From Neorhodopirellula pilleata (GTDB lineage Bacteria; Planctomycetota; Planctomycetia; Pirellulales; Pirellulaceae), in contig NZ_SJPM01000001.1 in assembly GCF_007859915.1 (NCBI RefSeq), forward strand, positions 423,502 through 487,501: a stretch of 64,000 nt of DNA. The letters are read 5' to 3'. The notes below the pieces were generated by a model that saw only the letters and a program-made list of their open reading frames with translations, searched no databases and was not told where the DNA came from. Positions 17,759 to 26,910 of the stretch are shown one piece after another. The position numbers were made by a program, and so were the translations under genes. Numbering within the stretch: the stretch's first letter is position 1; the number at the start of each line of letters is the position of its first letter.

Positions 17759-18955
17759 CTACTGAAACTTCATCAGTTCGGCTTGCACCGCGTAGTAGGA
17801 AGGGCGGGGATTGCCGTCGGTGTCGAATAGGTTTCCCTTTCGTTCGGGCCGTTGGGTATCGGAATCTCGCATCTGCCACGCGTTCCATGTCACGATGCCG
17901 TTCTTGCTGTGAGAGAGAAGTGTGCGGATGATGGCGGCGAACGTGGCCGCTTGGGCTTCGTCGTCGCCATCCTTGGTCCAAACGGTGTTTTCGGTGACGT
18001 GAAATTCGAGGTCGTGGGCGTGAGCCCACGCGATCAGTTTGTTCAAGCGGTCCATGTTTCCGGCGTCTTGCTCGAACCCCGAATTCACATGAGCTTGCCA
18101 CCCGATGCCATCGATTCGCACATTCTTTTCGCGGAGATAAAGCACCGTCGCACAAAGCTTCTTCCAGGCGGCTGACTCCATGTCGCCGTGTTGGTTGTAG
18201 AGAAGTTTGACGTTAGGGGCATGTTCGTCGGCGATCTCGAAGGCTCGTTTGATATACAACGGTGGACGTAGCGGATGGGTCTCATCGAATCCGATCTGAG
18301 TCCATGGGTTCTGCCATTTTCCGACACCTTCTCGAGGACCAAACCACTCACCTTCACGAGTGATCGTTTCATTGACAACGTCAATCCATTTGACATGCTC
18401 GTAGTGGCCGTAACGTTTGCAAATGCCTTCGACGTATTCTTCCATGTTCTGCCGCAATTCTTCCGGCGTGCGATGATCTTCCTCGGCCCAAGCGGAGCAT
18501 TGAGGGCTGACGCAGGCGTGCAACCGCATGATCTCGCCTCGTTCCCGGCAACGTTCGATCCACGCGTCCGGTTTTTCCCATTTCCAAACGCCCGGCTCGG
18601 GGTGCACGCCGGCTTGTTTAAACGCGTTAGCGGGCGTGATGAATTGGAACTCCCGATTGATGATCGTCTCCGCTTCGGTTCCAAGCAATTGGATACTCGT
18701 CGAGCCACCGATGACGAGTGGGCAAGATCCACCCAGCGGTGCGATTTCGCGAAGGCGGGGACCATTCGGAGGCGACAAAGTCGGTGGTTCGACTTTCGAT
18801 ATCTTGAAACCTTTCTTTCCACCTGTGCCTCGCGAGGCCGCTGTTTTCTCGGCACAGAGCGTTGGAACGAATAGAAAGGCCGAGCTGATTAGGAACATCA
18901 AACTCAATGCCGAGATCAGCATGATCCGATGAACGTGGTGGGGACTTGATTCCAT
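17759..18955 (-). CDS. Glycoside hydrolase family 10 protein (endo-1,4-beta-xylanase-like)
   Basis: GH10 features read directly: KWIDVVNETI with the acid/base Glu196, HVTENTVW with the nucleophile Glu322, and the conserved DGIGWQAHV and NGIVTWNAW strands. About 398 residues. There is a hydrophobic signal segment (MLISALSLMFLISSAF) preceded by 11 residues; the alternative ATG at 18922 begins exactly at it. It should cleave xylan or a related beta-1,4-linked glycan outside the cytoplasm. The nucleophile motif HVTEN differs somewhat from the usual TELD pattern, so specificity may be unusual. It sits between two sulfatase-containing genes on the same strand, suggesting a sulfated xylan-like algal substrate; that is inference. 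Confidence 0.92.
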   Translation of the reverse strand: MESSPHHVHRIMLISALSLMFLISSAFLFVPTLCAEKTAASRGTGGKKGFKISKVEPPTLSPPNGPRLREIAPLGGSCPLVIGGSTSIQLLGTEAETIINREFQFITPANAFKQAGVHPEPGVWKWEKPDAWIERCRERGEIMRLHACVSPQCSAWAEEDHRTPEELRQNMEEYVEGICKRYGHYEHVKWIDVVNETITREGEWFGPREGVGKWQNPWTQIGFDETHPLRPPLYIKRAFEIADEHAPNVKLLYNQHGDMESAAWKKLCATVLYLREKNVRIDGIGWQAHVNSGFEQDAGNMDRLNKLIAWAHAHDLEFHVTENTVWTKDGDDEAQAATFAAIIRTLLSHSKNGIVTWNAWQMRDSDTQRPERKGNLFDTDGNPRPSYYAVQAELMKFQ

Positions 18956-18986
18956 TATTTCTTTTCAAAACATGGTGGAGGTTGAT

Positions 18987-20450
18987 TCATTTTTGATTCG
19001 AATTCGACGACATCAGTCGTTCGCAGCCTTGGGCGTCGGCTTTCATGTGTTGCCCGAGTTTGCTAATGATCTCGTCGTATCGAGGATCCTCGGCGAGATT
19101 TTGAGTTTCCTGCGGATCGATCTGATAGTCGTACAATTCCGAAGCGACATTCTTTCCAGCTCTGTTAAGCCAGAGCGTGTAACGGTATCGCTGAGTTCGA
19201 TAGGAATAGCCGAGCGCACCCTTTGATTTGAACACCGTCATCGCGCCGTCACGCACCGATTCATCCGAACCACGAATGATGGGCAGTAAACTTCGTCCGT
19301 TGATCGAATCGGGAACGGGTAGACCGGCAAGCTCGCAGAGCGTCGGAAACATATCATCCAACTCGACCGGAGCGTTCGAGCGTTTCGTAACGGATCCATG
19401 GCGTGGTCGAACGATCAGCGGCACACGAGTGGCGTGTTCCAAAGTCGTGTGCTTGCCCCACAAGCTATGATCGCCGAGGTGGAACCCATGGTCCCCCCAA
19501 AGGATGATCGTCGTATTCTCAAATAATCCTAGGCGCCGCAGTTCGTCGAGCAATCGTCCGACCTGGGCATCGATAAACGAAACACACGCGTAGTATCCAT
19601 GAATCAGTTCTTGTTGTAGTTCGGTCGAAATCGGACCGGCCTTCGGAACGCCTTCGTAGCCGCGCAGTTCAGGATTATCATGCAGCGTGTAGCTGCTATC
19701 GTTCTTGATGCCACCGCGATGGGACGCAAACTGAAATTGGTCACGATCGTAAAGGTCCCAATACTTTTTCGGCGCGACGAAGGGTAGGTGGGGCTTCTTG
19801 AATCCGACGGCAAGGAAGAACGGCTTTTCAGATCGGCTGAGTTGCCGCATGAGTTCGATTCCGTTAGCGGCGATTTGGCCATCGGTTAACTCGCCGTCGG
19901 CGATCTCCGGCGCCAATACGACCTGCTTGACATCACCATACTGGATGGACGAGTGGCTCGGGGAAACGAATGGAACTGACCAAGAGAGCGTATCGAGCGA
20001 TCGCTTATTGTCCACACATCGCGGGTCATAAATTTTGCCGGTCCCGGCACTGGAGTAACCGTGGTTTTTGAAATGCTGTGCCAATGTCAACACATTCGGA
20101 TCCTTGGCCCGCATGTTCGTTTTCAGGTCCATGACGCCGACCGCTTCGGGGCGTAAGCCGGTCATTAAGCTAGCCCGGCTGCCACCACAAACGGGCCATT
20201 GGCAATGAGCGTTAACGAACACGGTTCCCTGTTTGGCAATCTCATCGATTGACGGCGTGATCGCAGTCGGATCGCCATAACAACCGAGAACTGGTTTCAG
20301 GTCGTCGACCGCGATAAATAACACGTTCGGCTTGGGGGACCTAGCGCGGGCGATGGTACACGAGACGCCTTCGGTAACGACTAATACGCAAATGAGAATC
20401 AAGCCGGACGCAAGACGCGCGAACGTTAGATCGTTCCGAGGAGAAAGCAT
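18987..20450 (-). CDS. Secreted sulfatase (iduronate-2-sulfatase-like)
   Basis: Iduronate-2-sulfatase-like pattern: NVLFIAVDDLKPVLGCYG, GVMDLKTNMR, GKIYDP, FFLAVGFKKPHLPFVAPKKY, LWGDHGFHLGDH and LWGKHTTLEHATRVPLIV. The active-site segment is CGGSRASLMTG, with Cys88 as the expected formylglycine. The third position is Gly where the canonical motif has Pro or Ala, which makes it atypical. A 35-residue N-terminal segment with a hydrophobic stretch serves as export signal. About 487 residues, normal length. It lies 31 bases upstream of the GH10 gene and 18 bases downstream of the FecR gene, so it is very likely in the same transcript. Confidence 0.94.
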   Translation of the reverse strand: MLSPRNDLTFARLASGLILICVLVVTEGVSCTIARARSPKPNVLFIAVDDLKPVLGCYGDPTAITPSIDEIAKQGTVFVNAHCQWPVCGGSRASLMTGLRPEAVGVMDLKTNMRAKDPNVLTLAQHFKNHGYSSAGTGKIYDPRCVDNKRSLDTLSWSVPFVSPSHSSIQYGDVKQVVLAPEIADGELTDGQIAANGIELMRQLSRSEKPFFLAVGFKKPHLPFVAPKKYWDLYDRDQFQFASHRGGIKNDSSYTLHDNPELRGYEGVPKAGPISTELQQELIHGYYACVSFIDAQVGRLLDELRRLGLFENTTIILWGDHGFHLGDHSLWGKHTTLEHATRVPLIVRPRHGSVTKRSNAPVELDDMFPTLCELAGLPVPDSINGRSLLPIIRGSDESVRDGAMTVFKSKGALGYSYRTQRYRYTLWLNRAGKNVASELYDYQIDPQETQNLAEDPRYDEIISKLGQHMKADAQGCERLMSSNSNQK

Positions 20451-20468
20451 GATCGGCCTTAATATCGT

Positions 20469-21992
20469 TTACTCGTGCGTCGTAGCAGATTCGACTAGGA
20501 TTCGAAACTGATCAATGAAGTCTTCTTGCTCCGCCGCCTCTCGTCCGTGAACATGCAACCGAAACGTTAGCGTCATGCGGTCTTCACTGATCGTGAGCAT
20601 GTCAGCGAAATCAGGCTGATGCTCGATGGTGTCTTCCAAGCCGGTGCGTTTGTCGCCCGGGTATACCGTTTCGGGGCAACGAAAGGCGTCCGGCATTTTT
20701 CCCGGTTCCGCTGACACGATCGCCTGGATCGGTCGCTTGAACTTTAGGGTACCCGCAGCGATCACCGATTGATCGGTACGTCGGACCGCTTTAGGCACTG
20801 CGAGATGAACGAAGAAAGTGTTCACGCGGACTCCGGTCGGCAATTCATCCTCATTGGATTCCAAAGTCGTCGGCTTCCCCGGTTCGGCGAAGGTAACCGG
20901 AAGTGGTTCGATCAATTCGATCGAGTCTTGCTCGGCAAAGACGACCGCTCGGCCGACATCCACCAACTCGCTGTCGATACGTCGAACCGATCGGGGCGGT
21001 GAAACCCGCAATTCGATATCCCCCGCGACACGAGGCATGTCATTCAGCTCGGTAATTGATTTCGCGAAATGCCGACGGGTGGCTCTCATCCGTTTCCATT
21101 CGTTGCCGGCCCGAGCCACCATGACCGCTTCGCCGGCATCGAGCATTTGCTTCTTGGAGGTACCTTTCAGGATGGTCTGCGCTTTGCCTTCGAAAACATG
21201 GACTTCCATGCCGCGTTCTTCGCTAACGAAGATACCGATTCGCGTTCCGCGATCGACGACGGTCGCTTGCGGTGTCGTGACTCGAAAACCGGTGGCCGTG
21301 GGTGGAACGTACAGACTCAACGAACCAGCTAGCAGTGTCGCTTGCATTGCGTTATCAAGAGCGAACACGGATGGGGCCTGAACGAGCAATTCGGCCTTGT
21401 TCTCATATCGCAATCGAACCGCGCCACTGACCAGTGAATACGACCCGGCGACCATCGCGTCATCATCGTCGAACGATTGTTTGTCCTCCCAAACCGCCTG
21501 ATGGACTTCGACGATGCTCGCGAGTACTTCCTCGTTGCCCGGACGATAAAAACTCGCCAACGCGAACAAAAGGAGAGCGGCAATCGAGGTTGCTGCCACG
21601 ATGATCTTGTACGGTTGAATGCGTTCTCGAGCGATAGGGTCTTGATTCCGATCGGATCGTTCGACAGTCGTGACCAGCTCGCGGGCTTGTTGAGCAACCA
21701 GGAATTGGTTATCGATCTCGGACGGAATCCAGTCGTCGGCCCAATTGAACCTACTGGTGTCGTCGCCGTCGTCGGGTGAATCAAGTGTTGAATCCGTTGC
21801 CGCATCGATTTCCATTCGCGCGACCTGTTCAAGGCCAGAGCACAACGTCATGAATCGCCGATACGCTTTCAAGGCTGCCGAGTCGCTAAGAAGCTTGGCT
21901 TCAAGTTCGGCTAATTCGTCCGCAGAAATCGTTTCGTCTCGGACTTTGCCGAACAACACGAACAGCTCTTTGGAACTATTTTGATCCTTCAT
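20469..21992 (-). CDS. FecR-domain membrane protein (putative anti-sigma/sensor partner of the ECF factor)
   Basis: The ATG at 21992 overlaps the sigma factor stop (ATGA). The cytoplasmic N-terminal about 125 residues start with an anti-sigma-like helical segment (ELAELEAKLLSDSAALKAY). One transmembrane helix spans about 128-149 (IIVAATSIAALLLFALASF). A periplasmic FecR domain follows (LVSGAVRLRYENKAELLVQ, TPQATVVDRGTRIGIFV, VHVFEGKAQ, LDAGEAVMV). The last 200 residues have no recognised domain. About 507 residues. By analogy to FecI/FecR it may transmit an envelope signal to the adjacent ECF sigma factor. Direct evidence here is the domain order and the 4-base overlap with that gene. Confidence 0.88.
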   Translation of the reverse strand: MKDQNSSKELFVLFGKVRDETISADELAELEAKLLSDSAALKAYRRFMTLCSGLEQVARMEIDAATDSTLDSPDDGDDTSRFNWADDWIPSEIDNQFLVAQQARELVTTVERSDRNQDPIARERIQPYKIIVAATSIAALLLFALASFYRPGNEEVLASIVEVHQAVWEDKQSFDDDDAMVAGSYSLVSGAVRLRYENKAELLVQAPSVFALDNAMQATLLAGSLSLYVPPTATGFRVTTPQATVVDRGTRIGIFVSEERGMEVHVFEGKAQTILKGTSKKQMLDAGEAVMVARAGNEWKRMRATRRHFAKSITELNDMPRVAGDIELRVSPPRSVRRIDSELVDVGRAVVFAEQDSIELIEPLPVTFAEPGKPTTLESNEDELPTGVRVNTFFVHLAVPKAVRRTDQSVIAAGTLKFKRPIQAIVSAEPGKMPDAFRCPETVYPGDKRTGLEDTIEHQPDFADMLTISEDRMTLTFRLHVHGREAAEQEDFIDQFRILVESATTHE

Positions 21993-22498
21993 GGAGTCGC
22001 CCCTGAGATCTCGTTTTGCACACACTTCATGAGACTCACATACAGCGAATTGATCAGTCGGCTCATTCGGGTATCGGTATATCCGATCTCCTTGGCCAAT
22101 TGACGCGCCGTCGTGCCAGGACGATGACGTCGAATCAATAATTCGCGATGCGAATCCTTCAGTTTGCCCAAGCAACATTGCAGGGCCTCGAGGGAGTCTT
22201 CACTCTCGCTGTCCGACTGAGCTGCGGCTGTCATCGCGTCAACCAACTCAGATGAAAAACAGAGTTTTTGTCGCTTTTGCTTATCGATATACTTCATCAC
22301 GCGATTGCGGGTGATTCCGAACACCCAACCATCGATCGACTGCGACGAATCAAAGCGGTGTGAGTTCTCGATCGCAATGACGGCCACTTCCTGCAAGATG
22401 TCATCAACGTCCGATGGATTGAACACCATTGACCGAATGAAAGCACGGAGCTTGGGTTGAGAAAGCGCGAAATAGCGGGCAACGTCGGAGCTTGTCAT
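21989..22498 (-). CDS. ECF-type RNA polymerase sigma factor (FecR-associated)
   Basis: Region 2 is seen as YFALSQPKLRAFIRSMV, DVDDILQEVAVIAIE and IDGWVFGITRNRVMKYI. Region 4 is seen as LIRRHRPGTTARQLAKEIG and DTRMSRLINSLYVSL. About 169 residues, a compact ECF factor of the planctomycete type with the LQE signature. The start at 22498 gives MTSSDVARYF; the frame is open upstream into the DUF1559 gene, but that part has no sigma homology. Its stop overlaps the FecR start by 4 bases, so translation is probably coupled. The DUF1559 gene ends 13 bases upstream of its start. The probable targets are surface and polysaccharide genes, including this block, but no binding motif was identified. Confidence 0.93.
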   Translation of the reverse strand: MTSSDVARYFALSQPKLRAFIRSMVFNPSDVDDILQEVAVIAIENSHRFDSSQSIDGWVFGITRNRVMKYIDKQKRQKLCFSSELVDAMTAAAQSDSESEDSLEALQCCLGKLKDSHRELLIRRHRPGTTARQLAKEIGYTDTRMSRLINSLYVSLMKCVQNEISGATP

Positions 22499-22511
22499 AT
22501 CAATAACCGTT

Positions 22512-23771
22512 CTAGAAATCTTCGCTGATGACTTCCTTGCTGGCACGTGTGCCAAGCGATCCCCACAGACCATAACTGCTTTGCGAACCCGCGACGGCGA
22601 AACCCGTCCCTTGGAAGTGAACCGGCGTTTGATTTTGATTGCCTGATTCGATCGAGTCGGTAACAAACTTAACCGCGCCATCGCTCATCAAGACGTGACA
22701 CCCACCTTGGTGACGGCTACTGGGCGGCAAAAATCCGGTGCCGTGTCGGGAATTGAAACCCATGACGGCGGCACCTCCGCCGGTCGTGTCGTCTTCGGCA
22801 GCCGCACTGGTGCAGACGGGGCTATTGGGCGGCAAAATCGTGTTCATTACGGTGAAGACAGGAAACCCAGAGGCCCACCGATAACCACGTGCGTTCGGCG
22901 TGCCGGTCGTTGTGGCGCCGGGTGACCAAAACTGCGGCCGAGCCGCATTAATCCCTGCGTGCCGCGAACAGCCCGTGGGCAGCACGTTGGCCGGCGTGGT
23001 TAAGTCCAAATCGATTGCCGGCAGCGTTCGCGTGTCACGATCGCCGAGGTCGGTTGTGATTTCGCCCATGATCAAAGTGTTGGCAAGGCCATCTAGGATG
23101 TCTCGAAAACGTTTGATCTCTCGCGGAACAAACGCTCCCCGCATCGACGCGCTTGTTTGCTGCGCGAGTCCCGAGGGATGGTTCAATCCTGCATCGGTAC
23201 CTCCCGCAGTACCACGATAGGGGCTATCACCCAAGCAAGCGGCATAATTCGTCCGTCCATGACTGGGCAACCCCACGCCGGGATCACTCGGACAACGCAG
23301 TGTCGGAAGTTCGGTATGCCACGGACCATATCGATCAGGATCGCCACTGGTCAGACCATTGTTACGCGGCGCCGGTCCCATCGCCGGATAGATGATCGGC
23401 GTCCCGCCTTGGCTGGCCGTGCTGAACGGATTTGAGATTTGTTCCCAAATCGCTTGCTGCTCGATAAACGGCGTCAGGCCCACCAACATGCTGAGGCTCT
23501 CGCGGTTCGACGCCGCCCCTCCACCGCTCCAGTCCGCACCGACGCCGGACGTTCCGCCTTGATGAATCGGCAGCTGCTTGTAAGCGCTATGATAATTGTG
23601 AATCCCGAGACCGAGTTGTTTGAAGTTGTTACTGCAACTCATTCGCCGTGCGGCTTCTCGGGCGGCCTGAACGGCGGGCAACAGTAAGCCAACGAGAACG
23701 CCGATGATGGCGATGACGACGAGAAGCTCCACCAAAGTGAAGCCGAAACGGGATTTCCGGAAGACTGACAT
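22512..23771 (-). CDS. DUF1559 prepilin-like exported protein
   Basis: A type IV prepilin N-terminus: short basic leader SVFRKSRF, cleavage site G-FTLVE with Glu5, then the hydrophobic helix LLVVIAIIGVLVGLLLPAV, followed by QAAREAARRMSCSNNFKQL, the hallmark of DUF1559 proteins. Near the C-terminus HVLMSDGAVKFV is the family's DG motif (H-x-DG). About 419 residues. The ATG at 23771 was chosen because it sits directly before the prepilin leader. The family is greatly expanded in planctomycetes and probably forms pseudopilus-like surface structures; the exact role is unknown. It is the first gene of the minus-strand block that continues with the ECF/FecR pair. Confidence 0.95.
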   Translation of the reverse strand: MSVFRKSRFGFTLVELLVVIAIIGVLVGLLLPAVQAAREAARRMSCSNNFKQLGLGIHNYHSAYKQLPIHQGGTSGVGADWSGGGAASNRESLSMLVGLTPFIEQQAIWEQISNPFSTASQGGTPIIYPAMGPAPRNNGLTSGDPDRYGPWHTELPTLRCPSDPGVGLPSHGRTNYAACLGDSPYRGTAGGTDAGLNHPSGLAQQTSASMRGAFVPREIKRFRDILDGLANTLIMGEITTDLGDRDTRTLPAIDLDLTTPANVLPTGCSRHAGINAARPQFWSPGATTTGTPNARGYRWASGFPVFTVMNTILPPNSPVCTSAAAEDDTTGGGAAVMGFNSRHGTGFLPPSSRHQGGCHVLMSDGAVKFVTDSIESGNQNQTPVHFQGTGFAVAGSQSSYGLWGSLGTRASKEVISEDF

Positions 23772-24018
23772 TGTTTGATCTTGATGGAAAAGGACGGCAT
23801 CGATGACAAAGTGAAGAAAGGTCACACGCGTTACTTCCCCGACAAGAACTCGTGTTTGCGGAAAAAACACAAATAAAGAAATCTTTGATCTCGCGATTCT
23901 TAGAACCAATGGACCAGGAATTCCGCAAAACACTTAAGGTGGCTATGCCGCAAACATATGAACCCGACGCGCAAGCGAGTGGAGTCGCTTCCCTCGCTCG
24001 GCGGCGAGTTGATTGAAT

Positions 24019-24086
24019 CGTTTAACGGCAAGCCGCAGGCGACAGAGTTTGAAAACGCAGACGCCTGCGGCTTGCCGTTAAACGAA
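24019..24086. repeat. Dispersed palindromic element, family B, copy 1
   Basis: A perfect 24-bp inverted repeat: arms at 24019-24042 and 24063-24086 with core GTTTAACGGCAAGCCGCAGG, loop of 20 bases. A second copy is at 26949-27016. Upstream (23960-24010) is degenerate family A-like sequence, and downstream (about 24104-24130) is AATCAACAGCCCGCTAGCG, the outer motif shared with family A. The remaining bases of the 23772-24236 gap show nothing further that I recognise. Confidence 0.9.
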
Positions 24087-24236
24087 AACGCATAATCGTG
24101 CACTAAATCAACAGCCCGCTAGCGTCGGGCGTTGAGCAATGCCCGTGGGTAGCGCCGTCGGCTAACTTCACTAACCCTAATTTGGGGGTTTGACGAAGCA
24201 CTGGTGCGTTTAGCCCAAGAGCTTCTGTTTGGGTGC

Positions 24237-25211
24237 TTAAAGCGTTTTCAAACCGTCTTCGAGCGTGACCGTGGGCCGGTAGCCGAGACGCTCTTTCGCG
24301 GCGGTGATGTCAAAGTAATGATCTTTGGCCAGTTGAGCGGCGACGAAACGGGTCATCGGCGGTTCCTCTTTGCGGCCGGTGACTCGATAGATCGTTTCGC
24401 ATACGGTTCCAATCGTATGCGCAGCCCGAAACGAGATCGAACGCGTCGGCGGTGACACCTCAAACCGGTCACACAGCCGCGCGATCCATTGCCAACAATT
24501 CACCGGTTCGTCTTGAGCAATGAAGTACGCGCGACCGGCCGCGTCATCCGGATCGGACGCTAATTGATCGACCGCCGCCACATGAGCGGCGGCAGCATTG
24601 ATGACGTGAACGGTGTCGATCACGTTTTCTCCATCGCCGATGACACGCAACTTGCCCGACCGTGCTCGATCGAGCACGCGTGGCAACAAGTGCGGGTCGC
24701 CGTTGCCCCAGATCAAATGAGGGCGCAGCGAAACGGTGCGCAATCCTTGGGGCTGATCGGCGGCTAAAATTTCTTGTTCGGCGATCGCTTTGGTGTGGGG
24801 GTAGTGACACATCCAACGGGTCGGATAGCTAACTGATTCGTCCACACCGCTTTGATGATTCCCGTCGAACGTGACGCTCGGGCTGCTTGTGTAGACGAGG
24901 CTTCGGACACCCGCCTCGCGACATGCCGCAAGCACGTTTCGGCTTGCGATGACATTGTTTTGAAAAAAATGTTTCCACGGCCCCCAAACGCCAGCGACGG
25001 CTGCGGTGTGGATCACCGAGTCGACGTCGTCGATCGTTCGTTGCACGTAATGCGGATCGGTCAGATCGCCTCGGTGATGCGACATGCCTTGTCGAACCAG
25101 ATCGGGAGTCTCACGGCGGGACAAACCCACGACTTCGTCGCCCCGGTGCAGTAATTGGCGAATGATCTCGGAACCTAAGAATCCACTGCAACCGGTTACC
25201 AGGACTCGCAT
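24237..25211 (-). CDS. NAD(P)-dependent extended SDR (3-beta-HSD/OleD-like reductase)
   Basis: The Rossmann motif VTGCSGFLG is at residues 5-13, the catalytic YPHTK pair appears in CHYPHTKAIAEQ, and RPHLIWGNGDPHLLPR and GDGENVIDTVHV are highly typical of 3-beta-hydroxysteroid-dehydrogenase-like enzymes such as the 2-alkyl-3-oxoalkanoate reductase OleD. About 324 residues from an ATG at 25211. The OleD resemblance is from memory of motif spacing; oleA, oleB and oleC are not nearby, so a hydrocarbon-pathway role is unproven. It starts one base after the MFS transporter stop, so the two are almost certainly cotranscribed. A relic of this gene's 3' end lies at 14473-14526. Confidence 0.85.
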   Translation of the reverse strand: MRVLVTGCSGFLGSEIIRQLLHRGDEVVGLSRRETPDLVRQGMSHHRGDLTDPHYVQRTIDDVDSVIHTAAVAGVWGPWKHFFQNNVIASRNVLAACREAGVRSLVYTSSPSVTFDGNHQSGVDESVSYPTRWMCHYPHTKAIAEQEILAADQPQGLRTVSLRPHLIWGNGDPHLLPRVLDRARSGKLRVIGDGENVIDTVHVINAAAAHVAAVDQLASDPDDAAGRAYFIAQDEPVNCWQWIARLCDRFEVSPPTRSISFRAAHTIGTVCETIYRVTGRKEEPPMTRFVAAQLAKDHYFDITAAKERLGYRPTVTLEDGLKTL

Positions 25212-25212
25212 C

Positions 25213-26559
25213 TCAACCTTCCTTGACCGCCCGCGGGTGGCGCCGCAAAACGACGACGAGCGCCGACAGCGATAGCATCAAAAGGAACGATCCAAACACA
25301 AACGGTGCACCGGCGAAGGGCTCGCCGAAATACTTGAACGACACTCGCTCGGACGTGAAATAACTGAACAAGCCGGTCGTGAAAATCAACGGCGCGGCGA
25401 TGTTCGTCAGACTGATCAGCGATGTCAGTGAGCCTTGAATGCGTCCTTGCTCGGTAGGGTCTACCGTTCCCGTCACGAGACTTTGGATCGCCGGGCCGGC
25501 CAACCCCGAAAGACTTCCCACGACAATGATGCAAGGAATCATCCAACCGGCCGTCGCCAATCCGTACCCCAGGAACGACAACACCGAAACCGCCGTTGCA
25601 AAGATCGCGATGTTGCGTTCGCCGAACCGACGGATGGTCGGACGAACCAGCCCTCCTTGCACGATCATGGCCATCAGCCCGACCAAGGCGAGGATCATTC
25701 CGTTGGTAAACTCGTTCCAACCGAATCGAAACTCCATCGACAGGATCCAGACGTTCTCAAGCCCGCGCTGCGCCAAGGAACTGAATACGAATGCGACGGC
25801 GAGACCGGCCACCATGGGATATTTCCGCAATCGTCGGACGGAGCCGAGCGGATTGATCGATTGCAATTGAAAGGCACTGCGTTTTTCCGGTGGCAATGAC
25901 TCGGGCAAAATGAAATAGCCGTACAACCAATTGACCAGCGACAAACAGGCGGCCGCAAAAAACGGCCACCGCAGATTGAAGTCCCCGAGAAAACCACCCA
26001 GGGCGGGGCCGATGATGAACCCGAGGCCGAACGTCACGCCCACCAAACCGAAATTCCGAGCACGGTTTTCGTCCGTCGAAATGTCGGCGATGTACGCGTT
26101 GCACGTCGAAATGCTCGCCCCCATGATTCCCGCGATCAAGCGGGCCAAGAACAACCATGCGATCGTCGGGGCCAGCGCCGTGATGATGAAGTCGATCCCG
26201 AGGCCGAACAATGACGCCAGCAGCACCGGTCGGCGACCGAACCGGTCCGACAATGCTCCGAGGATCGGGGCAAAGAAAAATTGCATTAGCGAGTAGGATG
26301 CGGCGATCACGCCGAAATACCACCCGGCCAGAGATTCATCGCCGCCGACAAATTCTTTTACCAGCGCCGGCAAAACTGGAACAATGATCCCGATCGCCAA
26401 AATATCGATCAACAGCGTCAACAAAATAAAGGCCATCGCGGCGCTGCGTCGCTGGTGCGGTGGCGTATTCAAGACGGTTTGACTTTGTGAGGCGGGCAAA
26501 TAGGAGGGGACCGATTCGAGTGGACAAGTTAGATGCCCGGACCGCTCTCGTCCAGACAA
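25213..26559 (-). CDS. Major facilitator superfamily drug-efflux-type transporter (TetA-like)
   Basis: Twelve hydrophobic segments can be traced. The MFS signature GALSDRFGRRPVLL lies between helices 2 and 3, and the first helix LLTLLIDILAIGIIVPVLP is TetA-like; RARNFGLVGVTFGLGFIIGP is typical of the drug:H+ antiporter-1 group. The start is uncertain: 26559 gives 448 residues with a 41-residue polar N-terminus, while the ATG at 26436 gives about 407 residues, closer to TetA. It is likely a proton-driven exporter of a small molecule. It is directly upstream of the SDR gene with a one-base gap, so the two may act on related compounds. Confidence 0.9.
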   Translation of the reverse strand: MSGRERSGHLTCPLESVPSYLPASQSQTVLNTPPHQRRSAAMAFILLTLLIDILAIGIIVPVLPALVKEFVGGDESLAGWYFGVIAASYSLMQFFFAPILGALSDRFGRRPVLLASLFGLGIDFIITALAPTIAWLFLARLIAGIMGASISTCNAYIADISTDENRARNFGLVGVTFGLGFIIGPALGGFLGDFNLRWPFFAAACLSLVNWLYGYFILPESLPPEKRSAFQLQSINPLGSVRRLRKYPMVAGLAVAFVFSSLAQRGLENVWILSMEFRFGWNEFTNGMILALVGLMAMIVQGGLVRPTIRRFGERNIAIFATAVSVLSFLGYGLATAGWMIPCIIVVGSLSGLAGPAIQSLVTGTVDPTEQGRIQGSLTSLISLTNIAAPLIFTTGLFSYFTSERVSFKYFGEPFAGAPFVFGSFLLMLSLSALVVVLRRHPRAVKEG

Positions 26560-26615
26560 GCGGGTTGTTGATTTAGAGCATTACGGAATTCTTGTGAGCC
26601 GATGGCGCTAGCCAC

Positions 26616-26906
26616 GGGCTGTTCAAAATTTGGTATTGCGACATTTTTGTTCTCCGCAACTTCCTGTCACCTCTCCCAGCGAAGCTGGGGGAGGTCGGAT
26701 CGAGCGAAGCAAGATCCGGGAGGGGGCATCCCCAGGGCAAACCAAGCCGATTCAATCAAATAACGCCCGTGCCCCCTCCCTCGCGGACTCCTGAACGTCG
26801 TCGCTCGACCTCCCCCAAACTGCGTTCGGGAGAGGTGGCTGGCGGACAAGAAACTGCTGAGAGATAAAGTAAAAACAACGAGTCAACACCGAATTTTGAA
26901 CAGCCC
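26616..26906. repeat. Family C palindromic element with terminal inverted repeats
   Basis: A 291-bp unit bounded by inverted GGGCTGTTCAAAATTTGGT (26616-26634) and ACCGAATTTTGAACAGCCC (26888-26906). Inside are two large complementary blocks: CACCTCTCCCAGCGAAGC...GGGGGAGGTCGG on the left and CGACCTCCCCCAAACTGCG...GAGAGGTGG on the right, plus GGGAGGGGGC / GCCCCCTCCC. It has no coding capacity. It looks like a MITE-type element, inserted into the GCGCTAGC-rich outer repeat. Confidence 0.8.
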
Positions 26907-26910
26907 AGCG

